A program made the translations under genes and the position numbers. This document shows positions 1 through 8,563 of a stretch of DNA of 22,534 nt, one piece after another (positions within the stretch are counted from its first letter, which is position 1; every line of letters begins with the position of its first letter). Under the pieces are notes generated by a model. It did no database searches. It was not told where the DNA came from and saw only the letters and a program-made list of their open reading frames with translations. This DNA is from Saccoglossus kowalevskii (taxonomy: Eukaryota; Hemichordata; Enteropneusta; Harrimaniidae). The stretch spans positions 565,295-587,828 of the forward strand of contig NW_003106597.1 in NCBI RefSeq assembly GCF_000003605.2, written 5' to 3'.

Positions 1-62
1 TTTCACTGAATTCAATTTTAATTTTGAACCAAACAGACAAAATGTGACATCGCTTCTAGTTT
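1..62. repeat. Left copy of the window-terminal direct repeat
   Basis: This segment matches bases 22473-22534 in the same orientation at 57 of 62 positions with no indel. The differences are at positions 17, 27, 51, 53 and 56; four are transitions. The match starts at the first base of the window, so the true left border is not visible. It could be a dispersed repeat, the edge of a large tandem duplication, or the reason the window was cut here. No coding content is evident. Confidence 0.85.
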
Positions 63-1300
63 TTGATAATTTTTAAAAAAAATATTTGCAACATTTTGTG
101 TGAAAAACAGACTATACATGTAAATGAAAGTATTTTGTGGGTGGTGCCTGAAGTCGACTTTCATGCTCAAAGAGTTAAAGAGCTTACCTTAATATCAAGA
201 ATAGATAATGTCCACATTATGATTGGCTTCTTTTTCTCACATCAGCTTTCTTAACAACTGGGGTTTCCATGTCTGTATTGCATGGGCTATATGGCTGTTG
301 ATCCAAGTAACCATGAATAAGGAAATAGTGATATGTGGACTCCAATACATGATTTGTTTTCCCTGGTAGGAGTTCACATGGGTGCTATCCTCAGGCCCGT
401 GAAAATTCAAGAAAACAATAGGAACTCAACTTTGAAGTACCGGTAATTCTGAACAATCAAAATTATATGAGTTACACATGCAGGGGTAATCTTGTTACAC
501 TTTTCAGGGGAGTCTCAACACCCATTCCAAAGTACCATTTTCTGAGAGTTTTGGTTGCCATGCGGTGAAAATCCCTGGATGTCTGCCCCCGCGAATAAAC
601 ATGTTACTAAAGATAAAATCTTCTGTAGATCTCAAAGTTGACTTCTCTTGAAGTCAGCAGTTCCCCTGTACTCCTTTTGTAAACTTTCCCTAAATGTAAA
701 GAGAAGAAGACTGATTATGTGTTGGCAACATTTCTACCATTGTCTTCAACTATTCCTATGGATGTAATAAATATTTCACTGTAAATAAAATATAAATTTT
801 TGAGATATGATAAATAAATTTGGTGGCATTCTTGTTAATGATAAATTAGCGATGTTCACTTTGCCTTGCTGTCCTCATGGTCTCAGTGAAATGTTTGGTT
901 TTTCCCATGGCATGCTGACATTTTATCGTTTTTTTTAAGTTTTGAGTTTTGTTTGAGTTTTGTTTGAGTTTCAATTTAATAGAAATATGTGAGACGTATA
1001 AAGTTGATTATCAACCACAATGATTCTTTTATTACTGTAAATAGTGTGGTTATATTTCCATTCCAGGCAAGTAAAAAAAAAACATTGTTCAATAATTATA
1101 AATAACTGCATTGAACAAAAACAAAATGCTAGAAAATGTTGTCAATTTCACCAGTATGATTTCCAGCTGTATCCAATAGAGAATAATATTTTAAGAATCG
1201 TTAAAGAGTGATTTTGTCAGTCTATTAAATTCATATTTAGAATCAAATTTCAAAGGAGAATATTCTAACGATGAGCATTTCCTGATCGGATATACGGTAA
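63..1300. other. Non-coding AT-rich stretch
   Basis: I see no gene. A 63-codon open frame at 63-254 (+) has a fairly protein-like middle (about TIHVNESILWVVPEVDFHA). However, it has no ATG-led start at its head, and its only nearby acceptor-like AG (about base 110) lacks a pyrimidine tract. An 11-bp tandem repeat (TTTTGTTTGAG, about 2.7 copies) lies at 939-971. Several TACTGTAAA-type words occur (about 778 and 1034), similar to the ends of the inverted-repeat elements elsewhere in the window. Confidence 0.5.
939..971. repeat. Short 11-bp tandem repeat
   Basis: The word TTTTGTTTGAG is repeated head to tail for about 2.7 copies beside a run of T. It is a simple low-complexity repeat with no visible function. 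Confidence 0.7.
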
Positions 1301-1372
1301 TACCTTCAGGAGTTCTGTTAAAACAAATAACAGTGTCCACTGAGACTGTGACACCAAGTACTCATTGCGGCA

Positions 1373-1697
1373 GCCGTAATGTACGCTGTGCCATAATGTA
1401 CGCTGTGCCGTAATGTACGCTGTGCTGTAATATACGCTGTGCCGCAATGTATGCTGTGCCGTAATGTACGCTGTGCCGTAATGTACGCTGTGCCGTAATG
1501 TACGCTGTGCCGTAATGTACGCTGTGCCGCAATGTATGCTGTGCCGTAATGTACGCTGTGCCGTAATGTGCGCTGTGCCGTAATGTGCGCTGTGCTGTAA
1601 TGTACGCTGTGCCGTAATGTACGCTGTGTGGTAATGTACGCTGTGCCGTAATGTACGCTGTGCCGTAATGTACGCTGTGCCGCAATGTGCGCTGTGC
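1373..1697. repeat. 17-bp minisatellite, 19 units
   Basis: The unit is GCCGTAATGTACGCTGT. Units start every 17 bases from 1373 to 1679 with no indel. Most variants fit loss of a CpG by transition (CCG to CTG, CCA or CAA-type forms, and TACG to TATG). A double variant (GCCGCAATGTATG) recurs at 1441 and 1526, 85 bases or five units apart, which suggests duplication of a five-unit block. Each unit can form a tiny stem, TACG / CGTA around CTGTGC. Because 17 is not a multiple of 3, the long minus-strand frames here cycle through a 51-base period and are best read as artefacts of the array. Confidence 0.95.
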
Positions 1698-1919
1698 AGT
1701 TGAGCTGTGCTTGTTATTCTACAAAGCGTCATTGCTGCGTTGATCTGATCACAAAGTTCTCTTCAATGTCTTCAGGAGGATTTTGTTGTAACTATGGTAA
1801 CACTTTCAATCCATTGAGGCAGCAAACAGTGAAAATTGAAGCGATATATATTTTCAATTCTATCTATAAAAGTGGCACTATTGTATTTGCTTATTTAGAA
1901 AAAAAGCATATGCTTACGT

Positions 1920-2023
1920 AAAGTACAGAGATGTTTCTATGGTCGAAATGAGTATTCAACATACTAATAAATGACATTGTTGGTTTTTTTATGTGTGCTT
2001 CTATTCAAGATGTACTGTACTTT
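1920..2023. repeat. Small inverted repeat (9-bp arms)
   Basis: AAAGTACAG and CTGTACTTT are exact reverse complements separated by 86 bases. Just outside, the matching weakens at once. The arms contain the GTACAG / CTGTAC word found near other element ends in the window. It could be a decayed miniature transposon or chance. Confidence 0.3.
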
Positions 2024-2523
2024 TAATAGAGAAAATACAGTATGCGCTATTTCTGAAATATTTATGTAAATCATAACTTGTTGGGCTGATCTAAAAATCA
2101 CTCAAATCGTAGTTTCCAAGCTTGTGGCTGTCTTAAAATTTTGAAAAAAAAAATCAGTTTTTAGCATTTTCCAGTTTTTATATTGTGAGAAAATCATTCA
2201 ACATTGCGCACTGCCCTCTATAGTTAGTTTTATTTCACATCCGACCAGGAATTGACTATTAATATAAATGAGTGGTAATTTGATGGGTAGGAATTCAACT
2301 CCAAGGACATCCATACTTAGACATTCCACTCACTGGAAACACACCATGCAGAACAATTGATGAAATGCTGTCTGAAACCTCTATGGACTCACAAAAACCC
2401 AATGTAGATTTCCTCCCAGCTGGTTATCTTGTACCGTTTCATTTCATTCCCATGTTTTATGCATTTTTTCTATATTTCCGCATACAGCTGCTTCCTGTAC
2501 TGTTACTGCTTGTTTTTTAGTCT

Positions 2524-2534
2524 CCCCCCCCCCC
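2524..2534 (+). repeat. C11 homopolymer
   Basis: Eleven consecutive C. It is the first of four C runs of ten or more in the window, all on the plus strand. Confidence 0.95.
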
Positions 2535-2764
2535 ATATAAGTCTCTTTATTTTAATTTTCATTTTATTGGTGTAAAAAATAAGTATATAATTCAGTTGTT
2601 TTGAAAATGTTTGTCTTGTATCTATATAATGTACTGTATATAGCTGAACTTGAAAGCATGGATTTGATGTATGGTTTGATCTGCTCATAAAAAGAATTAG
2701 CTTTTTCTCAGTCATTTTCTTTTCATTATTTCCTTCACCATCCCCTGGCTCATTTTGCTCTCAG

Positions 2765-2869
2765 CCTCTTTTGAAAAAAACAACGATATTATTGACAGTG
2801 AGATAGACAATTGGTTTGTCACCAGAGGGCAGTATGTATCGTTCTTACAACGTGCTACAATAGAAGCAG
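2765..2869 (+). CDS. Candidate internal exon, unknown protein
   Basis: I do not recognise a family. A pyrimidine-rich tract (about 2700-2760) ends in TGCTCTCAG at 2764. The frame that follows stays open and reads like ordinary protein: it contains FEKNNDIIDSEIDNWF and then RGQYVSFLQRATIEA. A plausible donor, GAAGCAG followed by GTCACT, closes it at 2869. A stronger-looking donor, GTATGT at 2832, would give a shorter exon. With the 2869 donor the exon is 105 bases and symmetric (phase 1 at both ends). Against it: no neighbouring exon of the same gene is established, the frame is short, and acceptor-like tracts are frequent in T-rich DNA. What is seen is the open frame and the splice words; that it is an exon is inference. 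Confidence 0.22.
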
Positions 2870-2898
2870 GTCACTATACAGTTGAACAAAAACAGCCT

Positions 2899-3083
2899 TA
2901 CCGTAAAATCTGTATTAGAAGCTGCATCCTTAATAGAAGCCGCACCAATTCTTTTTGAACAATTGAGAACCCAAAATTTACCATTTTGTCATATGTGTAG
3001 ATGCTCTAATAGAAGCCGCCATCCCTCTATTGCATTGTACCATTTTATTAGAAGCTGCGGCTTTTAATACACATTTTACAGTA
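2899..3083 (+). mobile_element. 185-bp miniature inverted-repeat transposon, copy 1
   Basis: The left end TACCGTAAAATCTGTATTAG is matched, in reverse complement, by the right end (TACTGTAAAATGTGTATTA reading inward), roughly 25 of 29 positions. Inside, the word TAGAAGCCGCATCC or close variants recurs about four times, the last one inverted, so much of the element can fold on itself. There is no transposase frame, so it would be non-autonomous. TA dinucleotides at both tips would fit a TA target site, but the duplication cannot be proved. A second copy lies at 20236-20411 on the other strand. Confidence 0.8.
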
Positions 3084-4228
3084 CTTATTTTTTTAACAAG
3101 AGGCGGATATTCGTAAAACATTTTATTACAATCCCTAGTTATAGCAGCTTTAGTGAACTATTGTCCTTGCAATAACACTTGGATTATCATATCGTGAAAG
3201 TTAAACAGTTTACTGAGTATGTGCCATTATGTAAAGATTAAGTAATAGTTATTCCTTGCTTTGCTATGAAAAATCTGTTTATAAAAACTCAAATTAATGA
3301 TTTTGTTAACAATATGAATTACTGGGAATCCAAATCGCGATGTTGTATTGTCATTTGACCCAAAAAACAAAACGAAAATGTCATAAGAAGAGTGACTGAT
3401 ATATCCTTAGGCCAGGAAAAACAAATTCTCTGATTCTCGTTTCATGGAAATTTTAAAATAAGGCGATTTTTTTTGTTTTGTTTTTTTTAATACTGAGCTT
3501 AATTGAGGGAAATTTGAGACAAGTGCGAGTACAAGCGCATTTTGGAATGCTTTAGAAGGAAAAAAACGTCCGAGGCGCATAGTTCAAAATGATGCGAGCA
3601 GAAACGAGAAACAGAAATATTTTTGTTCTCAACCTTATTTAAAACTCTTCTTTTCTAAGCAAATTTAATAGGCAAGGTATTACTGATACGTAATATTCCT
3701 AAAATACCTTTTACAACTCTAGATGTATTCAAAAAAAAAATATAATACTGTATTTACTTTATTAGTTTTGCATCTCTGATAGCTGCATTTGCAAGCACCA
3801 AACCCTATACAATAGAAAGTTTTCTCCCATAATGCATTGCATAGATGTGCAGTAACATACTCGATAACACAAAATTAGAATTCGGCTCAAATTGCTGTAA
3901 AAGAAACTAAATTGCTCTTTACGTTCTTAAGTTGTTGATCGCTTAATTTCAGAACTGTATATACCGCCCGGGTTGAAATGTGAACCATTCAGATCAAATG
4001 AGAGGTTAATATACTGGGGTTAAACGTGTTGGAATTTAATTATTTTTTTAAAAAAAGTAATGTACTTAAATCTCCACTTCAATCTGCACCTCCCGCGGTG
4101 TCAACTGGTTTACACTTTCAGGACCGACTTTTTCTCCATTGCTTAATGTATTACAAACGGTATTATAATAAGTATCACACCATTCCAGCGTTAATTATTA
4201 GCTAATGTATGAGTCTGTCATGTAATGA

Positions 4229-4238
4229 CTGACGTCAG
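4229..4238. promoter_or_regulatory. CRE-like palindrome
   Basis: CTGACGTCAG is a perfect 10-bp palindrome containing the full cAMP-response element TGACGTCA, the site bound by CREB/ATF bZIP dimers in animals. No promoter or transcript start is visible nearby, so function is unproven. Confidence 0.3.
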
Positions 4239-4753
4239 GAAATTCATCAAATTTAAATTAAACAGACCTGTATTTTTTTAATTATGTTCGTTTTTTTATG
4301 TAATTACATTTTTCGTATTTGTGATTATTTCTAAACTTGGGACTATATATTCTTTCCAAACCATTAACTTTTGCACGATTAGTTTTTTACTTTATGATTT
4401 ATCTTTGGATTATACCACCACTCCCTCGGTAACTTGTTATGTAAGTCTCCAATCATTGGTATGCAGTGATAAATGTCTTTTTGACAATACCTGGTAGAGA
4501 TTATCAATATGGCCTTGAAATGAGTCGCTTTGAATATTCAGTAATTCTCAGAAATAAGCACTGTAAAATTTACCTTGTAATTAACCTTTCAATTTAGTTT
4601 TAATGGGGTATTATTATTTCTGGACTTGTGTATGACAATGTTGTTATTAGTAGGTTGTTGTCAGGGCATACTTTACATGTTTACTTCACAACTATAAATC
4701 ATAAAACTATTAACTGTGTGTCAGTATTCAGTTTTCGTGGCCTTGTCTAATCG

Positions 4754-4770
4754 CCCCCCCCCCCCCCCCC
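4754..4770 (+). repeat. C17 homopolymer
   Basis: Seventeen consecutive C after ATCG. It is the longest C run in the window. The opposite strand carries G17, which could form a quadruplex; the run length is likely polymorphic and prone to sequencing error. Confidence 0.95.
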
Positions 4771-4893
4771 ATTCAAGAGGTTTGGATGCCATCATTGTCT
4801 CAAGATTAATTTCAGTAATTTATCCAGTTATCCTTATAGTTGTGTTTTTTTAACTTAAAATTAGTTACCATGGTTTTATATCATTACTTATTA

Positions 4894-4917
4894 AGAATGA
4901 ATGAATAAATAAATAAA
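4894..4917. repeat. Short AATG/AATA microsatellite
   Basis: GAATGAATGAATAAATAAAT is a tetranucleotide run of about five to six units that changes from AATG to AATA part way. Confidence 0.75.
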
Positions 4918-4950
4918 ATCACTATGAGTTTGAAGGTCGGTCGTCGTCAC

Positions 4951-4960
4951 AGCACGTGCT
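4951..4960. promoter_or_regulatory. E-box palindrome AGCACGTGCT
   Basis: A perfect 10-bp palindrome with a CACGTG core, the class of site bound by bHLH-ZIP factors. It is a single motif without promoter context. Confidence 0.2.
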
Positions 4961-5636
4961 TGAATTTCACGTAAACAAACAATGTATTTTATAAGCATTG
5001 TGTACATTACTATGAGTCCCATATTGAACAGAACACGGTATGACATGCATTCCCTTTTAATAAAACTAGGAAAAAATTATACAATTCCTTCAAAATGTGG
5101 GAAAAACAACAAATTTTTGGCCAAACAGATGTTATGATGTAATACTTTACGTGTAATCTTTTAGTGGAGAATCAAGATGAAGGACAACATATACTGATAA
5201 AAAGTTGAATAAAGAGAATGACTTTTCAAAATGATATAAACAAAAATCAGTAAATTCTCCTGAATTTGTGGAGCTCTCCCATTTGGAGCATTCTGTTTTT
5301 AGCCGAGACTTACACTCGAAGGATTAACTTGTTTCAGAACCGAAATCTCAATTGTCTGTTTGCTCTGGACAGATTACTCTTCTTAACGCCATAGTTAACT
5401 TTCATCACATTTCACAAAGTGAACCTACTTTTTTCAGAAATTGCTACCAGGGTATGTTAAAAAATAATTATTTAAGAATTTGTAGAAAAAATACTTAGAA
5501 TTTAGCAAAACGTTGACAGGAAAAAATATGTCAATCAAAAAGTTAAGCTAAAAATTTCTACACATGCTGGAGCACTAAGAGTGGTGTTCTGGTTATTTAT
5601 TGCGCCCTCTTTTCAATTATCATGTTCAATGTTCAG

Positions 5637-5808
5637 GTTCTTCTCATGTGATTGTAAAACTGGACTTTGTCGTTAATGACCCAGACCGATGTGATATTAC
5701 GCTGAGGTTGATTGCTACAGCTATTAAGAATATTGTTCTCGTTTGTGATAATGATGATCTCATTCGCTGTATAATGAATGAGATGTTCTGTTTAGGCAAT
5801 TTATACAG
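5637..5808 (+). CDS. Candidate exon in a 98-codon open frame, unknown protein
   Basis: An uninterrupted plus-strand frame runs from 5600 to 5893 and has no ATG near its head, so it would have to be an exon interior. An acceptor-like TTCAATGTTCAG ends at 5636 and a donor-like TATACAG followed by GTCAAC closes at 5808. The peptide between has a mixed composition (for example SSHVIVKLDFVVNDPDRC and KNIVLVCDNDDLIRCIMNEM) that I cannot assign to a family. The minus strand is also open across 5644-5883. A frame of this length is about what chance gives once or twice in a window this size. A 9-bp hairpin (5757-5784) sits inside it, which weakens the coding case. Confidence 0.18.
5757..5784. repeat. 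Hairpin with 9-bp arms
   Basis: ATCTCATTC and GAATGAGAT are exact complements around a 10-base loop. The flanks do not extend the stem. There is no T-tract or other terminator feature. Confidence 0.5.
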
Positions 5809-6347
5809 GTCAACTAGCAGGCTCCAAAATGTCCTTCCTAATTTAGGGTGGATTTTGTCAATTAACCGCCATCCGGTAATCATTACGCTATAGTGTCACC
5901 GTTGCAATGTACGTCCATTTATCATTTATTTTAACATGACACAAATGCAGATGACATAGTAATTCCGGCGGCAATTCTTTGTCTCTATGGGCGGTACGCA
6001 TTTCAAATAAAATCTAGTTCCGTAATTAAGCCGAGTGATTTTCGGCTTCTATGTCGGCTTCAGTAAAATTTATCATGCTGCAACTTGTGAAACTATACAT
6101 TTAATGTGTGTGGCCAAATTTAACCAACATTTTGGTGCTTCATTTTGCCAATTTATATTTTTTGGTAATATTTTTGGTAATTTTGGACCAACTAGACATA
6201 CTGACTACAATTCCTGATCACAATTTTGGAGAAAATATGAAAAAAGTTATAATTTGTGATGGTGGCAAAAGTTGATCTTTCTTGACTTGCTGAAAAAAGC
6301 CACACATGAAATGTGTCCTACATCTGTGCATTGTATGCCATCAGGGG

Positions 6348-6371
6348 AGATTGTCTTTATACAGACAATCT
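6348..6371. repeat. Hairpin with 9-bp arms
   Basis: AGATTGTCT and AGACAATCT pair perfectly around the six-base loop TTATAC. Its role is unknown. Confidence 0.5.
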
Positions 6372-6925
6372 TCGAAAATGTGCCTGGAATAATAATATTA
6401 TAGCAACATTATCCTTTTCTTCAGCTTGTAGTATGCACGTCCAATATCCACTGATCCTTATCCCGTCCAATTTATTGATTCAGAAGTATTTGGATAAAAA
6501 TAAAGGGTGATGTCACTTTTTGTCTACGACAGTCAAACTGAATCGTAAAGAATGTCTCATCCGGCTTTCATGTGACATCAATAATCTGTATTCATCTGAA
6601 ATTTAGTCTAATAACCCATTTATGAAATGCTCAGAGGACACACGGCATGTCAAGCAATTTTCATCTGAAAATTGAGTTCATATACAAGATCAAAATCGAG
6701 ATAATGTCTAATTTGCATAATTACTATTTTATGTGCAATGAAAAGTCTCCTGAGGTACAGTTTTGACGTTTGAGTATCGCTATAGAGTACAACAGACAAT
6801 GCCTAAAAATCGTAATAATTTTTCGTCAAAATCAATGCACACTCGGAAATTCAACACAGAGTTTTATATACATGTTTATTGTGTATGCATTAAACAATGT
6901 TTACGATATGAATCTCGCCTGTTTA

Positions 6926-6934
6926 TCACGTGAC
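6926..6934. promoter_or_regulatory. TCACGTGAC E-box
   Basis: This matches nine of the ten bases of GTCACGTGAC, the E-box form preferred by USF and MiT/TFE-type factors. It is a single site with no visible promoter. Confidence 0.2.
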
Positions 6935-7501
6935 TTTATTTGGAGAGTGCTGGAGGGTCTTTATTGCTTAGACAAACCAACAAACAAAACCCCCTATCTC
7001 AGCGAGTGTTTGTTGTTTACAAATCAAGCTAATTTTAAATTCATCTTTTAATGTAAATTTCTCATTACCCACCCACAATCCTAACATTTAATGATGTATT
7101 TTGTGGTTGGAAGGTAGAACCTAAATTTTCATAGTGAGAATTTCATTTTAAACATTCTCATCAATTGTAATTTTTTACATTTGTTTATATCAATTTTCTT
7201 TTGTTTTAAATTATGACAAAAAATGACTCGCACATTATAAGATTCTTTGTAATAATATTCTTGTCATGAAAATAAGGAGGTACGATGCATACAGATTTCT
7301 TACCGCTGACAGAATCAACGATTTTGCAGTGTCTGTTTGTATCTCAACAACTTCCATACATAACGTATTTTTTCATCACATCTGCCTCTCCCTGCTTCCT
7401 AAATATGAATGCCTAGGAGATGCAAAGCCGTTAATATTATGACTTCCTCTGTGGAGACATCCAATAAATAAAATCCAATAAAGAAGGAAACATTTTGATG
7501 A

Positions 7502-7529
7502 AGCATAGACTATGGGAAAAGTCTATGCT
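7502..7529. repeat. Hairpin with 10-bp arms
   Basis: AGCATAGACT and AGTCTATGCT are exact complements with an eight-base loop. It is one of the longer perfect small stems in the window. No terminator-like T-run follows and no role is visible. Confidence 0.5.
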
Positions 7530-8543
7530 GTTTAATATCGGCAGGCCATTGTCAATGCCATTCTTTTTTCAACCAAAATGTCAATGCAACATTTTGCTAA
7601 TATTTATCTATTTTTTTATAATTTGTTCGATAATTTTAGAACAAATAGCACTAATTTGCTATTGGCTACAGATCTTGATCAAAAATTTGGAAAAAAAAAT
7701 TATGTGAATTTTAATATTTGTTCGATGTTAATCAATACTATCACCATTGCCTTTCACAGTTCTTTCTGGATTTGTTTTAGTATGCAAGAAAACACTCAAT
7801 TTTACTTTTATCTCCTCTAGGAAATTGACAGAAAAAAAATAAATAAACAAATTTAAAAAACAAAAAGTACATGTTTTTAAAGTAAAAAACAAATACCAGC
7901 AGCATCATTTTGCCAAAAAATCTAGCGAGAATCTGAAGGGGAAAATATTTTGCATATTTTTCTTTCATTTCCTCTGAAAATGTAGTCCACCCCTAACTGT
8001 ACATTTAACCGTTGAAACCTTATTCAACATGTCTCACTCTTTCAAAAATGTTTACCATTATCTAGAAAAAGAGAATACAGAATTTACCTGCATTACGAGA
8101 ATTGATACTTTGTCTGTCTCTTGCAGGCACTGTCTAACTACAATGTTATCATTTACATATGTAGTAAAAAAGGCTTTTTCATAATTTCACAATGTACAAA
8201 GTTTTTACATTGATGTTTTTGTCGTAATATTGAACAATGTATAGTAATGCTGTTTGAAAGAATTCCAGCGCCAAATTAACCACATTTTCTATTTAACCTA
8301 TTTATAACCCATGTTTAACATGTACAATTGCATTATAGCGCTTACCCTGTCATTCGTAGTATTCAAATTGTTTTTTAATTTATATAATGTTTGAAAAGTC
8401 AGTATAAATTTCATCGACTGTCAAAATGACCAACATTCTCTTTCAGATCACTAAATTTAACACTTAATTACTGGTAGTGTTGAATTGGCTTTGATATCAA
8501 TATTGTAACTCTGGAACATGAAATCTAATCTAATGTTAGTTCA

Positions 8544-8563
8544 TTTTTTTTTTTTTTTTTTTT
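8544..8563 (+). repeat. T20 homopolymer
   Basis: Twenty consecutive T followed by CTTTTTCTTCG. It could be a poly(A) tail remnant of a retroposed sequence on the minus strand, but no retroelement body is recognisable to its right in the window. Confidence 0.9.

Larger units (their letters stand above)
1698..2764. other. Non-coding stretch with a fold-back and a C11 run
   Basis: No gene is recognised. Perfect 9-bp inverted arms AAAGTACAG (1920-1928) and CTGTACTTT (2015-2023) bound a 104-bp segment that may be a decayed miniature element. A run of 11 C lies at 2524-2534. The last 60 bases before 2765 are strongly pyrimidine-rich and end in CTCTCAG, a good 3' splice-site consensus on the plus strand. 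Confidence 0.5.
3084..5590. other. Non-coding stretch, no gene seen
   Basis: About 2.5 kb without a convincing frame. It holds a perfect CRE palindrome (4229-4238), a C17 run (4754-4770), a short AATG/AATA tetranucleotide run (about 4894-4917) and an E-box palindrome (4951-4960). Nothing else recognisable was found. Confidence 0.5.
5894..8543. other. Non-coding stretch with several perfect hairpins
   Basis: No gene is recognised. Short perfect hairpins occur at 6028-6048, 6348-6371, 7502-7529 and 7621-7646. A TCACGTGAC E-box is at 6926-6934 and an octamer-like word at 6708-6724. Two AATAAA words lie close together at about 7463-7481. A strong acceptor-like tract, TTTGTCTGTCTCTTGCAG, ends at about 8126 and is followed by a frame that stops after about 28 codons. 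This is too little to call a gene. Confidence 0.5.

Noticed and set aside
1373-1697. CRISPR-like array
   Set aside because: The 17-bp units are contiguous with no spacers, and no cas-type gene is present in the window. The same holds for the 21-bp array.
1265-1732. 155- and 107-codon minus-strand frames rich in HYGTAY and TAQRTL
   Set aside because: They arise from the 17-bp array read through a 51-base period in two frames at once. There is no family match and no coding-type variation.
7400-7485. Gene 3' end suggested by two close AATAAA words
   Set aside because: AATAAA is frequent in this AT-rich DNA and no open frame or exon leads into it.
8544-8563. Poly(A) tail of a retroposed LINE or SINE on the minus strand
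   Set aside because: No reverse-transcriptase frame, tRNA-like promoter boxes or target-site duplication can be seen beside the T20 run.
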